Shown piece after piece: positions 15,001 through 28,600 of a stretch of DNA of 64,000 nt. The notes under the pieces were generated by a model. It saw only the letters and a program-made list of their open reading frames with translations, searched no databases and was not told where the DNA came from. The position numbers were made by a program, and so were the translations under genes. The stretch lies in contig JAVHZZ010000012.1 in NCBI GenBank assembly GCA_036250195.1, forward strand, positions 93,860,955-93,924,954. The letters are read 5' to 3'. The stretch's first letter is position 1. Every line of letters begins with the position of its first letter. Origin of the DNA: Mixophyes australis. Its lineage: Eukaryota; Chordata; Amphibia; Anura; Limnodynastidae.

Positions 15001-18000
15001 CCTCATACCCCAGGACCCACATTCAATTCTGGACCCCTCATACCCCAGGTCCCACATTCACCCCTGGACCCCTCATACCCCAGGTCCCACATTCACCCCT
15101 GGATCCCTCATACTCCAGGTCCCACATTCACCCCTGGACCCCTCATACCCCAGGTCCCACATTCACCCCTGGAACCCTCATATCCCAGGTCCCATATTCA
15201 CCCCTGGAACCCTCATACCCCAGGTCCCACATTCACCCCTAGATCTCTCATACCCCAGGTCCCATATTTACCCCTAGACCCCTCATACCCCAGAGGTCCC
15301 ACATTCACCCCTGGACCCCTCATACCCCAGGTCCCACATTCACCCCTGGAACCCTCATACCCCAGGTCCCACATTCACCCCTGGATCTCTCATACCCCAG
15401 GTCCTATATTTACCCCTGGACCCCTCATACCCCAGGTTCCACATTCACCCCTGGATCTCTCTTACCCCAGGTCCCACATTCACCCCTGGAACCCTCATAC
15501 CCCAGGTCCCACATTCACCCCTGGATCTCTCATACCCCAGGTCCCATATTTACCCCTGGACCCCTCATACCCCAGGTCCCACATTCACCCCTGGATCTCT
15601 CTTACCCCAGGTCCCATATTCACATCTGGACCCCTCATTCCCCAGGTCCCACATTCCCCAGGTCCCACATTCAGTCCTGGACCCCTAATACCCCAGGACC
15701 CACATTCAATTCTGGACCCCTCATACCCCAGGTCCCACATTCACCCCTGGAACCCTCATACCCCAGGTCCCACATTCACCCCTGGACCCCTCATACCCCA
15801 GGTCCCATATTCACCCCTGGAACCCTCATACCCCAGGTCCCACATTCACCCCTGGATCTCTCATACCCCAGGTCCCATATTTACCCCTGGACCCCTCATA
15901 CCCCAGGTCCCACATTCACCCCTGGAACCCTCATACCCCAGGTCCCACATTCACCCCTGGATCTCTCATACCCCAGGTCCCATATTCACCCCTGGATCTC
16001 TCATACCCCAGGTCCCATATTCACCTCTGGACCCCTCATTCCCCAGGTCCCACATTCACCCCTGGATCTCTCATACCCCAGGTCCCATATTCACCCCTGG
16101 ACCCCTCATTCCCCAGGTCCCACATTCAGTCCTGGACCCCTCATACCCCAGGACCCACATTCAATTCTGGACCCCTCATACCCCAGGTCCCACATTCACC
16201 CCTGGAAACCTCATACCCCAGGTCCCACATTCACCCCTGGACCCCTCATACCCCAGGTCCCACATTCACCCCTGGATCCCTCATACTCCAGGTCCCACAT
16301 TCACCCCTGGACCCCTTATACCCCAGGTCCCACATTCACCCCTGGAACCCTCATACCCCAGGTCTCACATTCACCCCTGGATCTCTCATACCCCAGGTCC
16401 CATATTCACCCCTGGAACCCTCATACCTCAGGTCCCACATTCACCCCTAGATCTCTCATACCCCAGGTCCCATATTTACCCCTGGACCCCTCATACCCCA
16501 GGTCCCACATTCACCCCTGGACCCCTCATACCCCAGGTCCCATATTCACCCCTGGATCTCTCATACCCCAGGTCCCATATTCACCCCTGGATCTCTCATA
16601 CCCCAGGTCCCATATTCACCTCTGGACCCCTCATTCCCCAGGTCCCACATTCACCCCTGGATCTCTCATACCCCAGGTCCCATATTCACCCCTGGACCCC
16701 TCATTCCCCAGGTCCCACATTCAGTCCTGGACCCCTCATACCCCAGGACCCACATTCAATTCTGGACCCCTCATACCCCAGGTCCCACATTCACCCCTGG
16801 AAACCTCATACCCCAGGTCCCACATTCACCCCTGGACCCCTCATACCCCAGGTCCCACATTCACCCCTGGATCCCTCATACTCCAGGTCCCACATTCACC
16901 CCTGGACCCCTTATACCCCAGGTCCCACATTCACCCCTGGAACCCTCATACCCCAGGTCTCACATTCACCCCTGGATCTCTCATACCCCAGGTCCCATAT
17001 TCACCCCTGGAACCCTCATACCTCAGGTCCCACATTCACCCCTAGATCTCTCATACCCCAGGTCCCATATTTACCCCTATACCCCTCATACCCCAGAGGT
17101 CCCACATTCACCCCTGGACCCCTCATACCCCAGGTCCCACATTCACCCCTGGAACCCTCATACCCCAGGTCCCACATTCACCCCTGGATCTCTCATACCC
17201 CAGGTCCCATATTTACCCCTGGACCCCTCATACCCCAGGTCCCACATTCACCCCTGGATCTCTCTTACCCCAGGTCCCATATTCACCTCTGGACCCCTCA
17301 TTCCCCAGGTCCCACATTCCCCAGGTCCCACATTCAGTCCTGGACCCCTAATACCCCAGGACCCACATTCACCCCTGGACCCCTTATACCCCAGGTCCCA
17401 CATTCACCCCTGGAACCCTCATACCCCAGGTCCCACATTCACCCCTGGATCTCTCATACCCCAGGTCCCATATTCACCCCTGGAACCCTCATACCCCAGG
17501 TCCCACATTCACCCCTAGATCTCTCATACCCCAGGTCCCATATTTACCCCTAGACCCCTCATACCCCAGAGGTCCCACATTCACCCCTGGACCCCTCATA
17601 CCCCAGGTCCCACATTCACCCCTGGAACCCTCATACCCCAGTTCCCACATTCACCCCTGGATCTCTCATACCCCAGGTCCCATATTTACCCCTGGACCCC
17701 TCATACCCCAGGTCCCACATTCACCCCTGGATCTCTCTTACCCCAGGTCCCATATTCACCTCTGGACCCCTCATTCCCCAGGTCCCACATTCCCCAGGTC
17801 CCACATTCAGTCCTGGACCCCTAATACCCCAGGACCCACATTCAATTCTGGACCCCTCATACCCCAGGTCCCACATTCACCCCTGGAACCCTCATACCCC
17901 AGGTCCCACATTCACCCCTGGACCCCTCATACCCCAGGTCCCACATTCACCCCTGGAACCCTCATACCCCAGGTCCCACATTCACCCCTGGATCTCTCAT

Positions 18001-18125
18001 ACCCCAGGTCCCATATTTACCCCTGGACCCCTCATACCCCAGGTCCCACATTCACCCCTGGAACCCTCATACCCCAGGTCCCACATTCACCCCCTGGGCC
18101 CCTCATACCCCAGGTCCCACATTCT
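1..18125. repeat. 35-bp minisatellite, about 518 copies, with nested higher-order repeats
   Basis: The unit starts CCCACATTCACCCCTGGACC and ends CCCCAGGT. Variants (GGATCTCTC, GGAACCCTC, CATATTTACC, an extra AG, a truncated TTCCCCAGG unit) make a readable code. The pattern recurs at 2700 bp (241 and 2941; 1561 and 4261) and at about 7806 bp (1555 and 9361; 121 and 7927). The array is cut by the window start and contains no gene. Confidence 0.97.
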
Positions 18126-18550
18126 GTCCAGCATAACACATATCTTGGGGTCCTGCACATACGATATCAGTTTTTCTCTGAGGATAATTACGGAATGAGT
18201 ATTATATATAACTGAGCATTATCGGCATATAATAATCCTAATATTGTTCTGCAGATACCTTGCAGACTTTTCCAGTTATCAACAGGTCATGGGAAATGTA
18301 TGTAATACAGTATGGATTTCCCACAATTCACCTTGGGATCAGACCTCAGCAAATTACAATAAATAATTGGCATTGTCCAGGCAGATTATATAAACCCAGC
18401 GCATTATTATGCTCAAGTAAACCAACACATTTCACATCTAAAAACAATTTCACTTCTATGAAGCCCCTCACTGATGCACCTTTACCATCCAGGGTGAAAC
18501 TACTTGGCACTGGTGAATATCCTGGTAACGCTAATGGTCAACCCTACCCC
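18126..18550. other. Unique AT-rich spacer
   Basis: 425 bases between two arrays. I see no convincing exon, RNA gene or mobile element here. Confidence 0.5.
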
Positions 18551-20058
18551 GTGGCTCAGTGAGGTAACGCTTCCTCTTGTATTATATAGAATCTCTCGTT
18601 ATCTGGCTTAGTGAGGTAATGTTTCCTCTTGTATTATAGAAAACCTCTCATTTTCTGGCTCAATGGGGTAACATTCCCTGTGGTATTATACAGATTCTCT
18701 CATATTATCTGTCTCAGTGGGGTAACGTTCCCCTTGTATTATAGAGTATCTCTCATCTCATCTGGATCAGTGGGGTAATGTTCCCAATTGTATTATGGAG
18801 AATCTCCTACATTATTTGGCTCAGTGGAGTAACGTTCCCTGTGGTATTATACAGAATCTCTAATATTATCTGGCTCAGTGGGGTAATGTTCCCATTGTAC
18901 TATAGAGTATCTCTCATCTGGATCAGTGGGGTAACGTTCCCAATTGTATTATGGAGAATCTCCTACGTTATCTGGCTCAGTGGAGTAACGTTTTCTCTTG
19001 TATTATGGAGTATCTCCTACATTATTTGGCTCAGTGGGGTAACGTTCCCTGTGGTATTATACAGAATCTCTCACATGATCTGGCTCAGTGAGTAACATTC
19101 CCCTTGTATTATAGAGTATCTCTCATCTCGTCTGGATCAGTGGGGTAACGTTTCCCTTGTATTATAGAATATCTCTCATCTCATCTGGACCAGTGGGGTA
19201 ACGTTCCCAATTGTATTATGGAGAATCTCCTACGTTATCTGGCTCAGTGGAGTAACGTTTTCTCTTGTATTATGGAGAATCTCCTACATTATTTGGCTCA
19301 GTGGGGTAACGTTCCCTGTGGTATTATACAGAATCTCTCACATGATCTGGCTCAGTGGGGTAACATTCCCCTTGTATTATAGAGTATCTCTTATCTCATC
19401 TGGATCAGTGCGGTAACGTTCCCCTTATACTATAGAATATCTATCATCTCACCTGGATCAGTGGGGGTAACGTTTCCTCTTGTATTATGGAGAATCTCCT
19501 ACATTATTTGGCTCAGTGGAGTAGCGTTCCCTGTGGTATTATACAGAATCTCTCATATTATCTGGCTCAGTGGGGTAATGTTCCCATTGTACTATAGAGT
19601 ATCTCTCATCTCATCTGGATCAGTGGGGTAACGTTCCCAATTGTATTATGGAGAATCTCCTACGTTATCTGGCTCAGTGGAGTAACGTTTTCTCTTGTAT
19701 TATGGAGTATCTCCTACATTATTTGGCTCAGTGGGGTAACGTTCCCTGTGGTATTATACAGAATCTCTCACATGATCTGGCTCAGTGGGGTAACGTTCCC
19801 CTTGTATTATAGAATATCTCTCATCTCATCTGGATCAGTGGGGTAACGTTCCCCTTGTATTATAGAATATCTCTCATCTCATCTGGATCAGTGGGGTAAT
19901 GTTCCCCTTGTATTATAGAATATCTCCCATCTCATCTGGATCAGTGGGGTAATGTTCCCCTTGTATTATAGAATATCTCCCATCTCATCTGGATCAGTGG
20001 GGTAACGTTTTCTCTTGTACTATAGAGAATCTCTCATATCTGGCTCAGTGGGGTAATG
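18551..20058. repeat. 53-bp minisatellite
   Basis: The unit contains CAGTGGGGTAACGTTCCC followed by TTGTATTATAGA and TCTCTCATCT. Units vary in length (about 50-62 bp), and subtypes alternate (WTTGTATTATGG and GTGGTATTATAC forms), giving a mixed array of roughly 27 copies. Confidence 0.93.
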
Positions 20059-22643
20059 CACCCCCATATATACCGATATCACCTTATTATTATGACCCGC
20101 AAATTATTCTCGCCACATTAGAGATTCCACCCAGCGCTTCATTGGGGACCACACGGTCTATCAGCTGACAATGGTTGAACTGGTCTAACTCCTGCCGATA
20201 GACCAGGCTGCTAATAATAGATGAATGCCCCCAATGGACCAGTTCCTGCCCCTGGTAACGCCTCACTATTAATACAGGTGTCCCTGTAAGCTCCCCGGCA
20301 CTTTATAACCGTGTCATTCCCGCACTGTAGTCGTCTGCACCATAGCAACCACATTATTCAATCTCCGTGATCAAGATGGGATAGAGGTGGCCTAAAATAC
20401 ACCGAAAATCCCCCCACTATATATAAACTACAGTAATATATCGGCATGACCTGATTGTCTGCTACGTCTGTCACTGAACTGCAAATGTCTTTCTGCGCTG
20501 TCAGATCAAACCGGTAACGTGCCCAGGATCTAGTGGTCCTGTTTTCTCAACCGGGCCTGGTGCTCATTAGACCACGTCTGGTTTTGTATCATTAAACCTG
20601 AGTGCTCCCTTCATATAATCCCTGTAGATTCCTGTGCACCATGAAATCCTGGGTAATATGATATATACACTGACCACCATGACCCGCCTATGGCGCCCGC
20701 CACAAGTACAGTACGTTTTACTACTGGCCAAAACCTGCCTCAATTTGCAGAATGTGGGAAGACACTGACAGGTTCCAACGTCTGAGCAGTATTTATTGTG
20801 TTGTTGTACATGGCACACAATCCATGGTGTCTGTTTGCACAAGCAGCGTTGACTCACTTCAGTAATGGGTGTTGTACAGACTTGTATCAGACACACGCCT
20901 GCCCCTGTGTTTTCATTCCACCACATCTGTGCTACTGGATGGGTCTTAGAGGTGGAGCGGACAGGTCATGTCAGCATCCATTGCTGGGGGTCTCATGTCA
21001 GAGCAGACGAGACGTACGTCCACTGATAGGAAAGGTGTTATCAGCCTGAGGAGGGGGCGTACCTGGTGACAGGACCACCTGGAACGCTGTAAACGGACTG
21101 GGGTGGATTCACTACAGCTGTGAATCCACAAAGGGTTGTGTGTGTCTGTCCTGGACATGCTGGGACCTGTAGTTCTGGCTGCTCACCTGTGTTACAGCAG
21201 GTAACCCCCCCCCACCCCCCCCTCCAGTTTCTGTGTACACCTTATCTGATCGCCTGGGAGGGAGACTGGGCGGGCGAGGCCTCCGCAGCAGATTACCTAT
21301 TGGGGAAAGCCCAGTTACTGTAAAGGTGACCTAAAGTTTAGGAGTATAAAGGTTGTAGCTGATATCTGAGCTTTTAATAAATACAATTTTAACTTATACA
21401 AATATAAATGTAGTTTTTAGGTGTGTTTCTTTCATTCCTCTCATGTCCATGAGCAATATAAACTAAAAGATAAGAATTTGGGAATACACTAACCCTCATT
21501 ACAATGACTTTCTGACTACACATTTGAGGTGAGTCTTCCCCAGTTAGTATTTCTTTCTCTCTACTTTTATCTCAAAAATCTGAGAACTTCTGTCTGTAAT
21601 CCCACTGGATACAGATATATAATAACAGTGGGATTATACACAGCATCCGGGAAAGGTCAATCTTAGGGGTATTAGACACAAGACAAAAGGAGGACTAGTT
21701 AAACCCACACCCGTATATTATACCTCCAGAAAAGACGTGTTTATTCCTACGTCACATACTGACTGTAGGCGGCCATGATGGTTTCTTACAGAGTGGGCGG
21801 GGCTAAGAAGAGAGGAAATTGTAAGAATGTAAATTCTCAGAGGTGATTTAATCTGTAGACTGGTGAGAGACCCAATACAAGGGCTGCAGTATGAAACATG
21901 GATAAGAGCAGTCTATGTACTGAACCAAGGCAGTGATTTGGTAGCGTGCAGTGAGAAACCTCTGAATGATTTCAGGAAGGGGAGAGAACGATGTGAGGGG
22001 GAGAATAGAGGAGGGGAGGGGTCAGAAGTCACTGAAATAAATAAAACACAGCAAAAGCAGATCGGCCATTTTTCTTTATCTGCCATCAAGTTTCATAGAG
22101 AATTCATGTTCACACTGGTTGATGTGATACAATGTGTCTCCTGCAAACCAGAAGCGTTACAATAAGCAAATGCTGCCACCTGCTGGCCACTCAAAGCATC
22201 AGCTGGAAATAACACTTGTGCAGATGGCTCAGCTCCCGATCTAGGGATCCACCAGACGTCTTGCTGCCAGGAAAGTGCCGCAGATAGGGGTCTCTGCCCC
22301 CCCCCCCCCCCCTCACTCAGCACTGGAGTGCTATCGTTCCATAAAATCCCCCCCGCCGGACACCCAGCTTATTGCACATTGTTTTGAAAACCCACCCACG
22401 TAAAAAAAAACGCACACATGAAGGCAATACAATATATACACTGCGCCAACAGTCCAAGAAATCAGGGGCCCCACAAGTCCAGCTGGGGGTGCAGGGGACA
22501 CAGTCACCCCATACTATACAAAGTGTTACAAGCCCCAATGAGCGATAGTCGTGTACACAAGTCTCCTTCTCCTGAGTCATGGGACGCTGCTCTGGGTGCC
22601 AGCCCTCTCGTGGGGTCTCCTCAAACCAATCTCCATAGATCTA
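20059..22643 (-). other. adam15 3'UTR and downstream flank, mostly unique sequence
   Basis: No further coding exon is recognisable here. AATAAA on the minus strand occurs at 21740-21745 and near 20790, so the adam15 3'UTR could be about 0.9 kb or longer. A C-tract lies near 22297-22312 and another near 21207-21230. No EFNA-type gene is visible, although ephrin-A genes follow ADAM15 in human. Confidence 0.4.
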
Positions 22644-22689
22644 CTACACCCTGGGGGTCCTTCCTGTGTATGGAGGTGGGGGAGCATGC
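22644..22689 (-). CDS. adam15: adam15 exon 24: C-terminus and stop
   Basis: The acceptor has a good pyrimidine tract (TTCTTCTCTCACACCCCAG). The reading frame completes Arg898 and gives [14 protein letters not shown] then TAG. Human ADAM15 ends RPAPPPPTVSSLYL, so the R-x-APPPP core and the distance to the stop agree. The exon is short and was found by eye from phase and this similarity. Confidence 0.8.
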
Positions 22690-25600
22690 CTGGGGTGTGA
22701 GAGAAGAATTAGTTACATCACAACCGGGCGGCCCAAACAACAGTGCCTGATTAACATACACCATGATCCAGTGACATCACTGAGAGTGCAGCCTATCCAG
22801 TCACTAGGAACCAGTGACATCACTGAGAGTGCAGCCTATCCAGTCACTAGGAACCAGTGACATCACTGAGAGTGCAGCCTATCCAGTCACTAGGAACCAG
22901 TGACATCACTGAGAGTGCAGCCTATACGTTCACTAGGTACCAGTGACATCATGCAGCCTATCCAGTCACTAGGAACCAATAACATCACTGAGAGTGCAGC
23001 CTATCCAGTCACTAGGAACCAATGACATCACTGAGAGTGCAGCCTATCCAGTCACTAGGAACCAATGACATCACTGAGAGTGCAGCCTATCCAGTCACTA
23101 GGAACCAATGACATCACTGAGAGTGCAGCCTATCCAGTCACTAGGAGTCAGCGACATCACTGAGAGTGCAGCCTATCCAGTCACTAGGAACCAGTGACAT
23201 CACTGAGAGTGCAGCCTATCCAGTCACTAGGAACCAGTGACATCACTGAGAGTGGAGCCTATCCAGTCACTAGGAGCCAGTGACATCACTGAGAGTGCAG
23301 CCTATCCAGTCACTAGGAACCAGTGACATCACTGAGAGTGCAGCCTATCCAGTCACTAGGAGCCAGTGACATCACTGAGAGTGCAGCCTATCCAGTCACT
23401 AGGAACCAGCGACATCACTGAGAGTGCAGCCTATCCAGTCACTAGGGACCAGTGACATCACTGAGAGTGCAGCCTATCCAGTCACTAGGATCCAGTGACA
23501 TCACTGAGTGCAGCCTATCCAGTCACTTGTTTATTACAATCTCTTTATGGGGCCACATTAATAGTAACAACAGAGTAAAGCTGCAACACGTCAACATTGC
23601 ACCTATTTACATACATGTTATACAATGTTCGTGTGTCTTACCGTGTTGGCAGTGCTATGATATGATCAGGGTACGCCGGCACGCCAAGCAGGGGGTCCTG
23701 GCAAGGCAGTATGGGACTCCGGGGTATTGGTTTTCTAGGGGGAGGGGGTTTCACAGAGGCAGCCACCTGCAGGGACAGAGGTAGAGATGGGGGAGTCAGC
23801 AGCTGAATCTGCAGGTGTCCTCTCTCCTGTCTATAGGCAGCATTTGTACATGACCCTGCCAGGATAACACAGCCCTGCAGTGAGGATGGAACTAATATCT
23901 GAGGGGACGCTCATTAATCAAGAACCCGTCAGTCTCATTATTCTCAATACCCTCCGCTCAGATCAATGGAAAATCATTTCTGGGTCCTATTATATATCAA
24001 TAGTGAGATGCATTACTAGAGCACTAGCGCCACCTTGTGACCGACATCACCCACTGAAAACTACTCTACTAGCATGCCATCCAACTGTGCTCTGTGCCTG
24101 TTTCTATGAAGTAGACCCGTGAGGTTTCTATAGCGCAGGACACCTGAAGGAGAGACCCGTGAGGTTTCTATAGCGCAGGACATCTGAAGGAGAGACCCGT
24201 GAGGTTTCTATAGCGCAGGACAGCTGAAGGAGAGACCCGTGAGGTTTCTATAGCGCAGGACACCTGAAGGAGAGACCCGTAAGGTTTCTATAGCGCAGGA
24301 CACCTAAAGGAGAGACCCCTGAGGTTTCTATAGCGCAGGACAGCTGAAGAAGAGACCCGTGAGGTTTCTATAGCGCAGGACACCTGACGGAGAGACCCGT
24401 GAGGTTTCTATAGCGCAGGACACCTGAAGGAGAGACCCGTGAGGTTTCTATAGCGCAGGACAGCTGAAGAAGAGACCCGTGAGGTTTCTATAGCGCAGGA
24501 CACCTGAAGGAGAGACCCGTAAGGTTTCTATAGCGCAGGACACCTAAAGGAGAGACCCCTGAGGTTTCTATAGCGCAGGACAGCTGAAGAAGAGACCCGT
24601 GAGGTTTCTATAGCGCAGGACACCTGAAGGAGAGACCCGTGAGGTTTCTATAGCGCAGGACACCTGAAGGAGAGACCCGTGAGGTTTCTATAGCGCAGGA
24701 CAGCTGAAGAAGAGACCCGTGAGGTTTCTGTAGCGCAGGACACCTGAAGGAGAGACCCGTGAGGTTTCTATAGCGCAGGACACCTGAAGGAGAGAACCGT
24801 GAGGTTTCTATAGCGCAGGACAGCTGAAGGAGAGACCCGTGAGGTTTCTATAGCGCAGGACACCTGAAGGAGAGACCCGTGAGGTTTCTATAGCGCAGGA
24901 CACCTGAAGGAGAGACCCGTGAGGTTTCTATAGCGCAGGTCACATGAGGAATAGAGCACAGATGTCATAGCATATATAAAGACATAATTGAAGGTGGTCA
25001 ATGACTTAATCCCTGCTAGGATCTTTACTCAGTCCTGGATCTCTCTGCTGCATGTGACACTGTTGACCACTCTCTCCTCATACAAATGCTATAATCCCTA
25101 GGTCTAGAAGGCACTGTCCTATCCTGGTTCTCATCCTACCTATCTAATCGCTCTTTCAGTGTTAATTTCTCTGGATCCCCCTCTGCTTCGCTTCCTTTAT
25201 CAGTTGGAGACCACAAGGCTCAGTTATTCTCTATCTACACCATTTCTCTGGGGAAACTAAAAAGCTCCTTTAGATTTCAGTATCATCTCTAAGCGATGAT
25301 ATCTATCCTCTCCTGATCTTTCACCATCTGTGTTGTCTCGCGTTACTGACTGTCTTTCTGTCATTTCATCTTGGATGCCTTCTCGCCAAATCAAACTCAA
25401 TCTTTCAAAAAGAGAATTAATAATATTCCCACCCACCAAGAGAAGTTACCTACCTGACATCTCTATTTCTGTTGACAACACAACGATAAATCCCACCCCA
25501 CAAGGTCGCTGCTTAGGTGTAATCCTTGACTCACAACTATCCTTTGTTCCCCACATTGACTCTATATCTAAATCATGTTATACACATCTAAAAAACATTT

Positions 25601-28600
25601 CTAGAATACGCACATATCTCACACCAGACGTTGTGTAAACTTTAACTCATGCACTCATCATCTTCCACATTGACTTTTGAAATTCCGTTCTTACTGGTCG
25701 CCCTTGAATCAGACTCTCACCCCTACGATCTATTTTGAATACACATCTCCTCACTTGTCTCATCTCTCCCACCTCGACACATCCGTTCTGCACAAGATCT
25801 GCCTCTCTCTTATACTCTCATCACATCCTCCCATTCCCGGGCTGCACCCACTTTGTGGAATTCCCTCCCTCGCACAGTAAGACGTTCCTCTGGTCTTCAA
25901 AACCTTCAAGCGTTCTCTGAAAACCACCTCTTCAGGCAGCTTACCAAATTCCAGAGTCCTCTTCTTGTCACCCCAGGTGTATTCTACCCTATCCCCCACC
26001 CCCAGACTGTATAATAAATATATAATTTAGCACAGGTGTTGAACATCTGAGCCTCTGTACCCTGGGTGGTCTTACATGGATTTATTTGGGTCACACACTA
26101 TTGTCCATGCGAAGCACCCTGCTTGTTACCTGGGCCCGTCGGAGGAGGGGGTCCGCAGGGAGAGGCCGTGTTGGGGCAGGTGGCCTGTCCTGAGCAGCAG
26201 CCTGGATGAAGAGAGCTGTGAGAATGATTGACAGCCATGCTGGGGGGCAGAGACCCCCGAAAGGATGCAAAGTTGGGGTGAGGAAATTAATGACAGATGG
26301 GTGTTTACAAAGAGGTGAAACATGCTCAGGGCATACAAAGCAGGGCATCATGCATTGCAAGGGCCACACTCTTACAGGGGCCACACCATTGCACCACCAA
26401 CAGGGAGTGTGACTTCACCATACAAGGGCCACAATGTATAAATTATAAAGGGACCATAACATAAGAGTACCACACACCAGCCATGGGAACACCACTACAC
26501 ACCAACACCCATTACCTGGCAGCGTCTCAGCACTGGGTCAGGGGGAAGAGGCTTAGACGGTGGGTCGGGTGGAAGAGGCTTGGATGGTGGCTCCGGCCGG
26601 TCATAGCCCTGATAATCGGGCTGAGCAGGAGAAGCACAAAGATATTCCTCAGAGGAAGAGAAATGAGGAGCGCGGAAGGGTCACAGATTGTGGGGCGGGA
26701 GAAGCAGAAAGAGCGGAGGGGTCACGTAGGATGATGTAGTCAGAGAAAGATTGGTGTCCGGGAGAAAAGAGAGACGGACGAGGAAACCAGAGAGAGGAAG
26801 AGAAGAAGCAAGATAAGGAGGAAGGAATGTTATAAAGTAGGGGGTGGAGAGAAATGGGGGAAGATGATGCAGGGCGGAGTATTTAGATGGACAGAAATGG
26901 GCAGAAATAGGGGAGAAGAGCAGAGGAGGTAGGAAAGATGGAGGAGATAGAACGAGAAGGAACGTGGTAAGTGGATGTGGAGAGAAGAGAAAAATGAGAT
27001 ACTGTTAATATAAGAGGTTAGTCTCATGTTAAACTCAGGATGTACACATATAGAACATGCCAAGACACATGCAGTGGCAGCCAGGCTCTTAACATGACAG
27101 GGACCAGAGGCCGATCCTCGATATCTAAACCTGGAGGAGACACCTAATGTGTAGTGGTGGAAGTGTCCCAACATACAGACCCTTTACATACGACCGACCT
27201 GTCTACCTAGACGTATGCCACATGGTCACACCAGTCCATCTGCTCATACCTTCCTCATCCCCCGGCTACGTCCCCCATCCTCCGTCCAAGTCCCCCATCC
27301 ACGTTCCCCGTCCAAGTTGCCCATCCCCGTCCTCCGTCCAAGTTGCTCATCCGCCGTCCACGTTCCCCATTCCCCGTCCCCCATTCCCCGTCCACGTTCC
27401 ACATCTCGTCCTCCGTTTCCGTTCTATGTTCCCCAACCTCCGTGTACGTTCCCGTTCACCGTCCCCCGTCTACGTTCACCGTCCCCCGTCTACGTTCACC
27501 GTCCCCAGTCCACGTTCACCGTCCCCATTCCCCGTCCCCAGTCCACGTTCCCCGTCCCCAGTCCACGTTCCCCGTCCTCAGTCCACGTTCCCCGTCCTCA
27601 GTCCACGTTCTCCGTCCTAGTCCTCCATCCACGTTCCCCATCCCCATCCTCCGTCCACATTCCTTATCCCCGTCCATGTCCCCCCGCCTACGTTCCCCAT
27701 CCACATTCCCCGTCCTCGTTTCCCGTCCCCAGTCCACGTTCCCCGTCCACCATCGCCCATCTACGTTCACCATCACCATCCCTGTCTACGTTCACCATCA
27801 CCATCCTCGTCTACGTTCACCATCACCATCCCCGTCTACGTTCACCATCCCCGTCTACGTTCACCATCCATGTTCCCAGTCCCCCGTCCACGTACACCAT
27901 CCCCAGGCCACGTTCCCCATCCCTGTCCACAGGCCACGTTCCCCATCCCCAGTCTACGTTCCCCGTCACCCATCTACATTCCCCACCCCCCGTCTATATT
28001 CCTGTAAGCTGTACTTAGGACCTTTCTCCTACATTCTCAGTACCTAATACATACATGTCCGGCTCTCACATTCCTCAATCCTTTGTTCTTTTTCCATCCA
28101 TCCCCCCTGTCCCTCCATAATTCTTCCAGAGATAGACTCTAATGAGTAGTGCATATTCCAGACCATGATGTCTACTGCCCGGTTACCCCGGCCATGTATC
28201 AGCGTGTGCCAGTTCTTCCGTTGTATATGAACCACATGAGCTTCACCAGAGCTGCCCGTTCTCTCACCTGATGGCTGGCTGACATCACCTGCAGCTCCGT
28301 ACTCTGCGTCCGGTGAGGTGGCGGTGGGCGCTGGGGGCGGGGCTGGTGGTTGCTTTGGGTCACTCTGTAAAAGGGCAGATACGAGATAAGTATATAGTAC
28401 ACACAATGGAGGGGTATACAGGGTGCTTATTGTGAGGGTACTGCCTGGATGACATAAGCTGCTGTGTATAGGACGAAATACTGGGGACGTATGTCTACGT
28501 TTACTGACCTGTACTGACATTTACTGCTCTTGTTGAAGAAGTTACCCAGTTTCTGCTGGATAAATCCCCTTTTCCGGTAACAGAAGAAGAGCAGTACGAG

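Noticed and set aside
1..18125. CRISPR-like array (short direct repeats)
   Set aside because: Units are contiguous with no unique spacers and no cas genes, and the setting is eukaryotic.
20567..22750. Several open frames of 60-119 codons downstream of adam15
   Set aside because: No recognisable domain, start context or splice partners. They overlap each other on both strands in what is probably 3'UTR and flank.
27147..28047. Plus-strand Pro/Ser-rich frames that superficially resemble a proline-rich protein tail
   Set aside because: Wrong strand for adam15, and they come from a degenerate C-rich tandem repeat in several frames at once.
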